Made by a program: the position numbers and the translations under genes. DNA of 64,000 nucleotides from Tardiphaga robiniae (lineage in GTDB: Bacteria; Pseudomonadota; Alphaproteobacteria; Rhizobiales; Xanthobacteraceae). This document shows positions 37,632 through 46,235 of the stretch, piece by piece; the first letter of the stretch is position 1, and each line of letters starts with the position of its first letter. The notes beneath the pieces are model-generated. The model did no database searches. It saw only the letters and a list, made by a program, of their open reading frames with translations, and was not told the DNA's origin. The stretch is from positions 62,001 through 126,000 of the forward strand of contig NZ_JABMCJ010000088.1 of assembly GCF_013359755.1 (NCBI RefSeq), given 5' to 3'.

Positions 37632-37992
37632 CATGCACCTCGATCAGAATTCCATCCTTGAGCGCTTGAGCGATTTTCGCATCGTCGGCGGCCAACCAGA
37701 TTGCGACGATCTCGCGCAAGGTCCTGAGCTGATCGGCATCGATATTTTCCCGCTCGTTCTTGGCGAAGCCGAACAGAAAGACCGCGCGATCGGAACGGAA
37801 GCCGATCAGCATGCGAAAGCCGCTCCGTTTGCCCTGACCCGGCCTCGCGACACGCTGCTTGATGACCTGACCGCCAAGGTCAGCGTCGATCAGGCCCCGA
37901 GCTGCGCGTGCGATTGCTTCGACCAGACTGGCATCGCCGATGTTGTTTTGCCTGGTGAACTTCGCGAGCGTCTTCGTCTTGAAGATCCGCAC
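37615..37992 (-). CDS. RelE-like toxin of type II toxin-antitoxin pair
   Basis: 125 residues. RIFKTKTLAKFTRQNNIGD, GKRSGFRMLIGFRSDRAVFL and FGFAKNERENID, followed by LREIVAIWLAADDAKIAQAL, match the RelE family PF06296-type toxins (type II, ribosome-dependent or free mRNA cleavage). Upstream of and overlapping the antitoxin. No obvious promoter was read. Confidence 0.85.
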   Translation of the reverse strand: MRIFKTKTLAKFTRQNNIGDASLVEAIARAARGLIDADLGGQVIKQRVARPGQGKRSGFRMLIGFRSDRAVFLFGFAKNERENIDADQLRTLREIVAIWLAADDAKIAQALKDGILIEVHDDKDS

Positions 37993-38087
37993 TGTCCTGG
38001 CTCCATAAACTATAGTTTATATGACCATATTTCAAGACAAAGATTCATGACGCGCCTGAACGCCACGCATGCTACCAGAGCGTGTCT

Positions 38088-38167
38088 TCCCACAACATCG
38101 CCTCATTTCCCCCGGGAACGCAGTGCAGCGTGCACCGTTCTTAACCCGGTTGCGCCGCATGCGGCGC
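38088..38167. repeat. leader repeat with palindrome, upstream of PepSY-like gene
   Basis: Copy of the 34408-34486 sequence. The palindrome GCGCCGCATGCGGCGC ends it, 24 bp before the next ATG, so it may be part of that gene's control region. Confidence 0.85.
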
Positions 38168-38190
38168 GTGGGACAGATGAGGAGATTTCG

Positions 38191-38523
38191 ATGCAACAGA
38201 TTTTGAAGAAGGCCGTGTTTTCGAAGGCCTTGCTTCCGCTGGCACTGGCGGGCGCGCTCGGTTCGGCTGCGCCGGCGTTCGCCGCCGACGTCTATATGCG
38301 GCAGCCCGCCCCGCGGGCCGCCGTGGTGGTGCCATCGGGCCCGCTGACGCTGCAGGATGCGCTGGCGATCGCGTCGGGGATCGGCGTGGTGACGGTGCAG
38401 AACACCCATTTCGACGACAACGAATGGGAGATCGAGGGCCGCGATCAATACGGCAAGTGGATTCAGGTCGACATCGATGCGCGCACCGGCGAAGTGCGCC
38501 ATGTGGACCGTTCGATTATCTGA
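38191..38523 (+). CDS. PepSY-domain secreted protein
   Basis: 110 residues. ATG follows GAGGAG by six bases. Signal peptide ends AAPAFA/ADV; then the PepSY-like strand-helix core LTLQDALAIASGIGVVTVQN, DNEWEIEGRDQYGKWIQVDI, and DARTGEVRHVDRSII. PepSY modules inhibit proteases or sit in the envelope. It lies directly downstream of the repeated leader. Confidence 0.85.
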   Translation: MQQILKKAVFSKALLPLALAGALGSAAPAFAADVYMRQPAPRAAVVVPSGPLTLQDALAIASGIGVVTVQNTHFDDNEWEIEGRDQYGKWIQVDIDARTGEVRHVDRSII

Positions 38524-38623
38524 TCGGGTGGGAAGTGAGCAAGCGGCGCGCGATGAGCGCGCCGTTTTGTTTTTTGTGTGTAGTGCGAGGTTGCGATTGA
38601 AGCGCGGCTGCGCGTGTTCATCG

Positions 38624-38759
38624 TCCCCTCTCCCCTTGCGGGAGAGGGTGGCGCGAAGCGCCGGGAGAGGGGTGCCACGGGCGACAGAGCTTGTGGCACC
38701 CCCTCTCCCTGACCCTCTCCCGCCTAGCGAAGCTTCGCTTCGCCTGGGGGAGAGGGGAC
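38624..38759. repeat. composite palindromic (REP/BIME-like) element, left of HAD gene
   Basis: Several CCCTCTCCC/GGGAGAGGG inverted units, GGCGCGAAGCGCC, and GCCTAGCGAAGCTTCGCTTCG followed by GGGGGAGAGGGG; can fold into long GC hairpins. A second copy lies at 39461-39610. Confidence 0.85.
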
Positions 38760-38786
38760 ACTACTGTCCGCGCGTCGCTTCGCGGC

Positions 38787-39419
38787 TTACCTCAGCTTCA
38801 ATCCCGTCGCGGCTTCCAGCTCTGCGATCGCCTGCGCGGCTGATGTCACCTTGATCGTGGTCATGCCGAGGTCGCGCGCGGGCTTGAGGTTGACGCCGAG
38901 GTCGTCGAGATAGACGCAAGTCTTCGGATCGACCGCGAGTTTGTCGGTCATCATCGTGTAGATGCGCGGATCGGGCTTGCGCAGGCCGATCTTGGCGCTT
39001 TCGATGACGTGATCGAACAGCACCATCACCTCGGCCACATAGAGCGCGCGGCCGTCGGTGGAGCCCATCGCATTGGCCGGCAGGTTGTTGGTGATGCAGC
39101 CGGTCTTGAATGCCGCCTTGATGCGGCGGAGCGCCTCGACCATGTCGGGGCGGATCTCGCCTTTCAGCAGCTTGACCACATCGCGGCCCGGCACTTCGGC
39201 GCCGAGCGCTTTGGACTCGGCGGCGAACAGCGCGTCGAAGGTTGGGAGATCGATTTCGGCGCGCTCGAATTTCGCCCAGGCATTCTCGAAATGGTTGTCC
39301 GCATTGGTGCGGCGGATGATGTCCTTCGGCAGGCCATGGCTCTGCTCGTAATGCGCAAAGGCCTCGAAGGGCGAGGAGGTGATCACCCCGCCGAAATCAA
39401 AGATCACCGCAGAGATCAT
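38787..39419 (-). CDS. HAD-superfamily hydrolase (subfamily IA)
   Basis: 210 residues. ATG at 39419 follows GAGGAAC. Motif I is FDFGGVITSS (the second Asp is replaced by Gly-Gly, as in some epoxide-hydrolase N-terminal-like members), motif II includes CITNNLP, and motif IV CVYLDDLGVNLKPARDLGM keeps the metal Asp pair. A phosphatase or dehalogenase-like hydrolase; close to the N-terminal domain of soluble epoxide hydrolase. Substrate unknown. Flanked by palindromic repeats on both sides. Confidence 0.85.
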   Translation of the reverse strand: MISAVIFDFGGVITSSPFEAFAHYEQSHGLPKDIIRRTNADNHFENAWAKFERAEIDLPTFDALFAAESKALGAEVPGRDVVKLLKGEIRPDMVEALRRIKAAFKTGCITNNLPANAMGSTDGRALYVAEVMVLFDHVIESAKIGLRKPDPRIYTMMTDKLAVDPKTCVYLDDLGVNLKPARDLGMTTIKVTSAAQAIAELEAATGLKLR

Positions 39420-39460
39420 GGATGTTCCTCGGTCATGCGCCCTGTTTTGCACGGACGATG

Positions 39461-39610
39461 TGCCCCCTCTCCCCCGTGCGAAGCGAATCTTCGCTAGGTG
39501 GGAGAGGGCCGGGGAGAGGGGTTACGCGAACTCCGAGCGTGCGGCTACCCCTCTCCCTACGCGCCACCCTCTCCCGCCTAGCGAAGCTTCGCTTCGCCTG
39601 GGGGAGAGGG
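39461..39610. repeat. composite palindromic (REP/BIME-like) element, right of HAD gene
   Basis: CCCCCTCTCCC...GTGCGAAGCGAATCTTCGCTAGG..., CCCTCTCCCTACGCG..., ending CCTAGCGAAGCTTCGCTTCG and GGGGGAGAGGG. Shares long segments with 38624-38759. Confidence 0.85.
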
Positions 39611-39619
39611 AAGAAAGAG

Positions 39620-40546
39620 CTACCCCGCGACGCGGGCCTCGCCTCCGAGCACCGGGCCGCGCGCACTGCCGACATCGCGGATCGGGGGCTGGCCGTAGAG
39701 CCGGGCATATTCGCGGGAGAATTGCGACGGGCTCTGATAGCCGACCGCATAGCCGGCGCTGCCGACATCAAGACGCTCCACCAGCATCAGGCGGCGCGCC
39801 TCGTGCAGGCGGAGTTGCTTCTGATACTGCATCGGCGTCATCGCGGTGACGGTCTTGAAATTGTGATGCAGCGAGGACTCGCTCATGCCAACGCGGTCGG
39901 CGAGATCCTCGATGCGGAGCGGGCTGGCATAATTGCTGCGCAGCCAGGAAATGGCCTTGGCGACCTTATTGCTCGGGCTCTCGGCCAGCGCGATCTGCCG
40001 CAGACGCGCGCCGTAAGGACCGACCAGCAGGCGATACAGCACTTCCTGTTCCAGGAGCGGCGCCATCACCGGAATGTCCTGCGGCCGGTCGAGCAGACGC
40101 AGCAGCCGCAGCGTGGCGTCGAGCAGATCGGCGGAGGACTTGGCGACGACGACGCCGCGCTCGGGGAGCTGCGGATGGGCGGGCGCATCGGCATGACCGT
40201 TGCCGAACCGGCCGAGCACCTCCTTCAACAGTTGCGGATCGATCGCAAAGCCCATGCCGAGATGCGGCTGCGCTTCCGAGGCCTCGACGATGCAGGACGA
40301 CATCGGCAGATCGAGCGACACCAGCACATAATCGCCGGCGGCATAGGTGTAGGTCTCGGTGCCCAGTTGCAGCCGCTTGGCGCCCTGCGCCACGAGGCCG
40401 AAACACGGCCACTGCGCGGTATGCACGAGCTGCGTCGGCTCGGTCTGCCGCTTCAGATAGAGGCTGGCGAGGCCGGTCGGATGGTCGCTGCCATTGGCGG
40501 CGTAACGGGCAATGATGTCGGCAATCTCACGAATCGTCTCGGTCAC
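39620..40546 (-). CDS. AraC-family transcriptional regulator (AraC_N type)
   Basis: 308 residues from a GTG preceded by AGGGG. N-terminal AraC_N sensor (VHTAQWPCFGLVAQGAKRLQ ... YVLVSLDLPMSS); C-terminal AraC DNA-binding domain with SNYASPLRIEDLADRVGMSE, SLHHNFKTVTAMTPMQYQKQ and VGYQSPSQFSREYARLYG. A TTG five codons upstream is possible. Divergent from the degenerate SDR gene, with an operator-like repeat in the gap, so it probably controls that gene. Confidence 0.92.
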   Translation of the reverse strand: MTETIREIADIIARYAANGSDHPTGLASLYLKRQTEPTQLVHTAQWPCFGLVAQGAKRLQLGTETYTYAAGDYVLVSLDLPMSSCIVEASEAQPHLGMGFAIDPQLLKEVLGRFGNGHADAPAHPQLPERGVVVAKSSADLLDATLRLLRLLDRPQDIPVMAPLLEQEVLYRLLVGPYGARLRQIALAESPSNKVAKAISWLRSNYASPLRIEDLADRVGMSESSLHHNFKTVTAMTPMQYQKQLRLHEARRLMLVERLDVGSAGYAVGYQSPSQFSREYARLYGQPPIRDVGSARGPVLGGEARVAG

Positions 40547-40895
40547 ACGCAAACCCCTCAAGCGGCAGGCCTTTTATGCCGAGGTGTATCTAGGTGCAGT
40601 GCCGTGGCGGGGAAATGGCTGCGGGATCACTTTTGCAGGATCGTGCAAAACAGATGCAGGATCGCGCTAACGCCGACGCGGCTGCATTTGCGATAACAGC
40701 ACCAGCCACAGAGCAGATCGGCGAGCCGCCCGCGGGCCTCGGATCTGCCAGGCCATACGGGTATCGGGTCGAACTCCCCGCCTTGCGCGTCCAGACTGTT
40801 GTCGGGGCGCGATCACGCCCGGATCGATTCCGCCTCAAAATCTACGCACACGACTGACGATCAAGACAGACATCATCCAGATCTAAGGACATGCC
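40547..40895. other. divergent control region of AraC and SDR genes
   Basis: No gene recognised here. It contains the operator-like motif at 40631-40664 and presumably both divergent promoters. Confidence 0.5.
40631..40664. promoter_or_regulatory. candidate AraC operator
   Basis: TGCAGGATCG occurs twice as direct repeats with starts 21 bp apart (40634 and 40655), as expected for an AraC dimer. The first copy also lies within the inverted repeat TTTTGCA-GGATCG-TGCAAAA. It sits between the divergent regulator and SDR genes. Confidence 0.5.
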
Positions 40896-41645
40896 ATGAC
40901 AAGACTGGCAGGAAAAGTTGCGCTCGTGACCGGCGCCGCGGACGGCATCGGCGCGGGCATTGCGCGGCGCTTCGGCGCGGAAGGCGCGGCAGTGATCGTG
41001 CATCACGCGGACGATCCCCGCGGCGCGGCGCGCGTGGTCGCCGAAATCGTGTGGCGCGGCGGCCGCGCCATCGCCGTGCAGGGCGACATCGCGCGCTGGC
41101 CGGACGTGCGGCGGCTCTATGAGGAAATCGCGGCGACCTTCGGCCGGCTCGATATTCTCGTCAATAACGGCGCCTTCGCGCGCAGCGAGGTGGCGGACGT
41201 GGTGTCCGAGGACGAGTTGCACCGGCAGCGCGAGCTGAAGGTGTTCGGCGCCATGCTGCTGTGCCAGGAGGCGGTGCGAATGTTCGGCGTCGCCGGCGGC
41301 AGCATCGTCAATCTCACCGCGCTCGACGGGATTCCGACAGCGCCCGCCTCAACGCCGGACCCCGGCGCGGACGCCGCCATCGATGCCATGACCCGCGGGC
41401 TGTCGCGCGCCTATGGCACGCGCAACGTCCGCGTCAGCACCATCGCGCCCGGCATGCTCGGCCCGGAGGAACCCGCCGCCATCGACGTGCTCGACGGCAG
41501 CGTGCGGAACCGGCAGTTCATCGCTTTGCCCGCTGCGCGCAACCATACAACCGAAGGCATCGCCGACATCGCCGTGGCGCTGACCTGCGACGACAGTGCT
41601 GATCGTTCCGGCCGCGACATCATGGTGGCCGGCGCCATGCGGTGA
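40896..41645 (+). CDS. SDR-family protein with degenerate active site
   Basis: 249 residues. The Rossmann start is intact (KVALVTGAADGIGAGIARRF) and NNxx is kept as VNNGAF. Yet the region where SDRs have YAxxK reads DPGADAAIDAMTRGL, so both Tyr and Lys are missing and the catalytic Ser position holds Thr (NLTALDG). The C-terminal IAPGMLGPEE loop is present. Probably a non-oxidoreductase (binding or regulatory) SDR; alternatively an enzyme with altered chemistry. Divergent from AraC. Confidence 0.85.
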   Translation: MTRLAGKVALVTGAADGIGAGIARRFGAEGAAVIVHHADDPRGAARVVAEIVWRGGRAIAVQGDIARWPDVRRLYEEIAATFGRLDILVNNGAFARSEVADVVSEDELHRQRELKVFGAMLLCQEAVRMFGVAGGSIVNLTALDGIPTAPASTPDPGADAAIDAMTRGLSRAYGTRNVRVSTIAPGMLGPEEPAAIDVLDGSVRNRQFIALPAARNHTTEGIADIAVALTCDDSADRSGRDIMVAGAMR

Positions 41646-41885
41646 TGCGGGAACCCCGCTTTCCAGGTTCCCACCGACGTTGTGGGCGTGCCTGCGCGGC
41701 ACGCCCATATTTCTTTTTGCGCATTCGCCGACCAAAGCGTCTCGATTTCTTTCACATCCTATTAACCGCCCGTCACAAAACGGCGAAACGAAACTGTTGA
41801 TCACCGCGTAGCTGTCAAAGAATTACCGGTTCTGATGCTATGCGTCGGTGATTGTAACGCAGTCCTTTTTGATCGACGAAAGCCA

Positions 41886-43376
41886 ATGCTGGCCCGTAAT
41901 ACATCCGAGACGACCCGCCGGATCTCCCCGCGCTGGCTGCTGGCCGCTGCGGCGATCGTCGTTATCGGATTCACAGTCATCTGCGGCAGCGTGCTGATGA
42001 GTATGCGGCGCGGCGACGAGAAGCTGGCGCACCAGACGCTCGGCAACCTCGCCTCCAGCATCGATGCCGATGTCGCCCGCAATGTGGAACTCTACGACCT
42101 CTCGCTGCGCAATGTGGTCGGCAACATGACCGAGCCGGAACTGGTCGAGATCTCACGGCCGATGCGGCAACTGATCCTGTTCGACCACGCCGCCACCGCG
42201 CGCCACTTCGGCGCCATCCAGGTCACGGACGTCGCCGGCAACGTGACGCTGGATTCGTCGACGCTGGATCCGAAGCCGCAGAATTTCGCCGATGAGGAAT
42301 TCTTCAAGGTCCACAAGCGCGATCCGCTGTTCGGCCTCTATATCTCCAAGCCGATGCTGCATCAGGGCAGTTACGGCATCGTGCTGAGCCGCCGCATCGC
42401 GGCGCGCGACGGAACTTTTCTAGGCATCGTCGCCGGCTTCATCCGCTACACGTATTTCCACGAGATGGTCGATCGGCTGCAGCTCGAACCCAACGACGTC
42501 ATCACGGTGCTGCGGCAGGATGGCGTCATCGTCATGCGCGCGCCGTTCGACATGGACGTGATCGGCCGTGACGTCAGCAAAATGCGCGGCGTGCAGAAGG
42601 CCCTGGCCTATTTCTCCGGCTCTTATGTGGGGCGCGCCTCCAATGACGATATCGAGCGGCTATTCGTCTGGCGTGAAGGCGCGCATCCGCTGATCGTGAT
42701 GGTGGGGCGGTCCACCGACGTGATCTTCGGCCAATGGCGCAAGGAAGCACTGCAGATCGGCGGCGCCATGGCCGCGCTCGGCCTGATCGCCTGCGCGCTG
42801 ATGCTGATCCTGGCGCGCGAGATGGGCAAGCGCGGCGAGATGGAAGACAGGATGGCGCGCCTCGCCATGACCGACGGCCTCACCGGCCTCGCCAACCGAC
42901 GTCATTTCGATGTGGTGCTGGAAAAGGAATGGCAGCGCGCCCAGCGCGCCCGCGCACCGATCTCGCTGCTGATGATCGACGCCGACCACTTCAAGGTGTT
43001 CAACGACAGTTTCGGCCATCAGGCCGGTGACCTCGTTCTGTGCGGGATCGCCTGGAGCATCGCCCGGCATGCCAAACGCGCGAGCGACTGCGCCGCGCGC
43101 TATGGCGGCGAGGAATTCGCACTGATCCTGCCGGGCCTCTCTCTGGTCGACGCCATCGAGCTCGGCGAACGAATCCGCGTCGAGGTGGGCCATCTCGAGC
43201 GCGACGGCATGACCACGACGACGATCAGCGTCGGTGCAGCGTGTCTCGTGCCGTCATCGCTGACCACGTCGAACGACCTGATCAGCAATGCCGACAGTGC
43301 GCTCTATGCCGCAAAAGCGCACGGTCGCAACCAGACATGGCCGGTCGCACCGCTGCAGAAAAGCCTTGCGGCGTAA
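41886..43376 (+). CDS. membrane diguanylate cyclase with Cache sensor
   Basis: 496 residues. TM helix WLLAAAAIVVIGFTVICGSV near the N-terminus, an extracytoplasmic dCache-like domain (~60-290), second TM (IGGAMAALGLIACALMLILA), then GGDEF with RYGGEEFALIL. The RxxD inhibitory site is not obvious. Cyclic-di-GMP synthase responding to an outside signal. The ATG at 41886 is chosen; 41835 would add 17 residues. 104 bp before the GGDEF-EAL gene. Confidence 0.9.
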   Translation: MLARNTSETTRRISPRWLLAAAAIVVIGFTVICGSVLMSMRRGDEKLAHQTLGNLASSIDADVARNVELYDLSLRNVVGNMTEPELVEISRPMRQLILFDHAATARHFGAIQVTDVAGNVTLDSSTLDPKPQNFADEEFFKVHKRDPLFGLYISKPMLHQGSYGIVLSRRIAARDGTFLGIVAGFIRYTYFHEMVDRLQLEPNDVITVLRQDGVIVMRAPFDMDVIGRDVSKMRGVQKALAYFSGSYVGRASNDDIERLFVWREGAHPLIVMVGRSTDVIFGQWRKEALQIGGAMAALGLIACALMLILAREMGKRGEMEDRMARLAMTDGLTGLANRRHFDVVLEKEWQRAQRARAPISLLMIDADHFKVFNDSFGHQAGDLVLCGIAWSIARHAKRASDCAARYGGEEFALILPGLSLVDAIELGERIRVEVGHLERDGMTTTTISVGAACLVPSSLTTSNDLISNADSALYAAKAHGRNQTWPVAPLQKSLAA

Positions 43377-43480
43377 GCAGATACCATTTGTACGGTTGTA
43401 ATTAACCCGCGGTTCACCTGACTTCCTAACGCGTCTTCCACCCTTGCTCGGGTATTCCTATGCACGAGGGGTAGGGATCC

Positions 43481-46231
43481 ATGCGGCTGCTGGGGAGGCG
43501 AATGACGAACGACGTGCGCGTTTCAGCGCCGGGCGCCGCCGAACATGGCGATGGACGCTCGACGACACGTCGTGCGCCAGTGCGCTGGCTCGTGCTCGTT
43601 GGCGCCGTGCTGATCGTCACCATTGCCGCAGGCACGGCGATGACCGTGAACAATTTCCGTCAGCGCACGATCGACAATTCCAACCGCGAACTTGAAAACA
43701 CCGTGCTGCTGCTCAGCCGGCATTTCGATCAGCAGTTCCAGGATCTGCAGCGCATCCAGAAGAGCCTCACGGCTCATCTTCTCGCCAATGGCGTGATGTC
43801 GGTCCACAGCTTTGCCAGCAGTATGTCGAGCTACGAATCCCACATGATGCTGAAGTCGAAGGTGGATGATGAATTCGTCAACGACATCACCGTTCTCGAT
43901 GCCGAAGGCCGTTTGGTCAACTGGACAGGAGCCTGGCCCGGACCGGATCTGGTGCTGGCCGACCGTGAATATTTCCAGAAACTCAAATCGCAGACCTTCA
44001 CCCAGGACGAAGAGATCGTGCAGCCCGTCCTGAGCCGCATCACCGGCCGGTGGAAGACGCTGTTCGCACGTCGCATTACGGGACCCAAGGGCGAATTCTT
44101 CGGCATCGTGACGCGCAGCGTCGAACCGCAGCAATTCGAAAAATTCTTTGCCTCCGTCTCGCTCGGCGAAAACGGGACCATCGCAATGTTCCACCGCAAT
44201 GGCACGTTGCTGGCGCGCTACCCGCAGACGCCCTCTTCGATCGGCAAGGTTTTCAATAGCGGCCCGCTGCTGCAGCATCTGCGCTTCAGCGACGCGCCCG
44301 CAACCATCCGCACCGTCAGCCCCATCGACAATATCGATCGCCTTGGCTCGATCCGCCTGCTGCAAAACTTTCCGGTCGCGCTGGTCGCAACCACGACGGT
44401 CGAGGGCACACTGGCCAACTGGCGCGACCAGACCAAATTTCTCGTGACCCTCGCGACGCTGTCGGCCCTCATCCTGGCAGGCCTGCTATATCTGATGATC
44501 CGTCACATCCAGCGGCAGAACCGTGCAGCACAGTTGCAGATGACGCTGGAGAAGAACCGCCTCGACACCGCCATCAACAACATGACACAGGGCCTGCTGC
44601 TGTTCGATGCGCAGGCGCGCGTAGTGGTTTGCAATCAGCGCTATCTTGATATGTACGGACTGTCGCGCGAGGTCATCACACCCGGCCGTACGTTCCGCGA
44701 CGTGATCGCACATCGCAAGGAAACGGGCTCCTTCGCTGGCAGCGTTGACGCCTATGTGGCGGAAGTGTTGCCCGACGTCGGGCGGTCGCACATCCAGATC
44801 ATGCAGACCGCCGATGGCCGCACCATCCAGATTTCGTCGCGACCGGTGGCCGATGGCGGCTGGGTCGCGACCCATGAAGACATCACCGAGCGGCGCAATG
44901 CCGAGGAGAAGATCGCGCATCTGGCGCATTACGATGCGCTGACCGACCTGCCGAACCGCACGCTGTTCCGCAACGAACTCGAACGCGAATTGAAGCGCGT
45001 CGCGCGCGGCGCGCAATGTGCGGTGCTCTATATCGACATCGACGAATTCAAGGGTATCAACGACTCGCTCGGCCATCCCGTCGGCGACGAACTGCTCAAG
45101 GGCATCGCGCTGCGGCTGCGCGGCTGCGTGCGCGGCTCCGACGTGGTGGCGCGGCTCGGCGGCGACGAATTCGCCATCGTGCAGACTGGTGTGGAGAGCC
45201 ATTCCGATATCACGGATCTTGTCGGCCGCATCTATGATGCGATCCGCCAGCCATTCGATTGTCTCGGCCACAGCCTGCTCACCGACGCGTCGATCGGCAT
45301 CGCGCTGGCGCCGCGCGACGGCGCAGACCTCGATACGCTGCTGAAGAACGCCGACCTTGCGATGTATGGCGCCAAGGCCGACGGCCGCCGCACTTTCCGC
45401 TTCTTCGAGCCCGAAATGGATGCGCGGGTGCAGGCCCGCCGCTCGCTGGAGCTTGAACTGCGTCACGCCGCCGGTGATGGCGGCTTCGCCAAAGGCGGCT
45501 TCGAAGTCTATTATCAACCGCTGCTGACGCTGCGCGACGACGCCATCGTCGGCTGCGAGGCTTTGTTGCGCTGGCGTCATCCCGAACGCGGCATGATCTC
45601 CCCGGCCGAGTTCATTCCGGTCGCCGAAGATATCGGCATCATCAATGAGCTCGGCGAATGGGTGATGAACACCGCCTGCGCCGAGGCTGCCAGCTGGCCC
45701 GACGACGTCCGGGTGGCGGTCAATGTCTCCCCGGTCCAGTTCCGCTGCGCGTCGCTCGCCCTGAAGGTGACCTCCGCCCTCGCCGCGTCCGGACTGCCGG
45801 CGCGGCGACTGGAGCTCGAAATTACCGAGGCCGTGCTGATCCGCGACGACGAGATCGCACTGGAAATCCTGCACGGGCTGCGCGAGATCGGCGTGCGCAT
45901 TGCACTGGACGATTTTGGCACCGGCTATTCCAGCCTGAGCTATCTGCAGCGCTTCCCGTTCGACAAGATCAAGATCGACCGCTGTTTCGTGACCGATATC
46001 GCCGATGCACAGGGGTCGTCCTCGATCGTGCAGGCCGTGGTCAATATCGCGAGTTCGCGCAACATGACGACGACGGCCGAAGGTGTCGAGACGCCCCGGC
46101 AGAAGGAGCTGCTGCGCGCGCTCGGCTGCACCGAGATGCAGGGCTATCTGTTCAGCCCCGCCAAGCCCGCAGCAGAATTGCGGGATCTGTTGATCGCGCA
46201 TCAGGCCAACAAGGCCGAGGCTGCGGCCTGA
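43481..46231 (+). CDS. membrane GGDEF-EAL protein with Cache and PAS domains
   Basis: 916 residues. TM (VLVGAVLIVTIAAGTAMTV), Cache-like sensor, second TM (LATLSALILAGLLYLMI), PAS starting INNMTQGLLLFD, GGDEF (RLGGDEFAIV), EAL (CEALLRWRHP, LDDFGTGYSS, AEGVET). Same architecture and long identical stretches as 2269-4998. Both catalytic sites appear intact. A GGAGG-preceded ATG at 43502 is a second possible start. Together with the cyclase before it forms a c-di-GMP cluster. Confidence 0.92.
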   Translation: MRLLGRRMTNDVRVSAPGAAEHGDGRSTTRRAPVRWLVLVGAVLIVTIAAGTAMTVNNFRQRTIDNSNRELENTVLLLSRHFDQQFQDLQRIQKSLTAHLLANGVMSVHSFASSMSSYESHMMLKSKVDDEFVNDITVLDAEGRLVNWTGAWPGPDLVLADREYFQKLKSQTFTQDEEIVQPVLSRITGRWKTLFARRITGPKGEFFGIVTRSVEPQQFEKFFASVSLGENGTIAMFHRNGTLLARYPQTPSSIGKVFNSGPLLQHLRFSDAPATIRTVSPIDNIDRLGSIRLLQNFPVALVATTTVEGTLANWRDQTKFLVTLATLSALILAGLLYLMIRHIQRQNRAAQLQMTLEKNRLDTAINNMTQGLLLFDAQARVVVCNQRYLDMYGLSREVITPGRTFRDVIAHRKETGSFAGSVDAYVAEVLPDVGRSHIQIMQTADGRTIQISSRPVADGGWVATHEDITERRNAEEKIAHLAHYDALTDLPNRTLFRNELERELKRVARGAQCAVLYIDIDEFKGINDSLGHPVGDELLKGIALRLRGCVRGSDVVARLGGDEFAIVQTGVESHSDITDLVGRIYDAIRQPFDCLGHSLLTDASIGIALAPRDGADLDTLLKNADLAMYGAKADGRRTFRFFEPEMDARVQARRSLELELRHAAGDGGFAKGGFEVYYQPLLTLRDDAIVGCEALLRWRHPERGMISPAEFIPVAEDIGIINELGEWVMNTACAEAASWPDDVRVAVNVSPVQFRCASLALKVTSALAASGLPARRLELEITEAVLIRDDEIALEILHGLREIGVRIALDDFGTGYSSLSYLQRFPFDKIKIDRCFVTDIADAQGSSSIVQAVVNIASSRNMTTTAEGVETPRQKELLRALGCTEMQGYLFSPAKPAAELRDLLIAHQANKAEAAA

Positions 46232-46235
46232 CCGT

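Noticed and set aside
38624-39610. CRISPR array
   Set aside because: Repeats are palindromic, irregularly spaced and flank a gene; no regular spacers and no cas genes.
44486-46201. 571-codon open frame on the reverse strand
   Set aside because: It lies wholly opposite the GGDEF-EAL gene. Its translation has no recognisable domain and comes from high third-position GC in the real gene.
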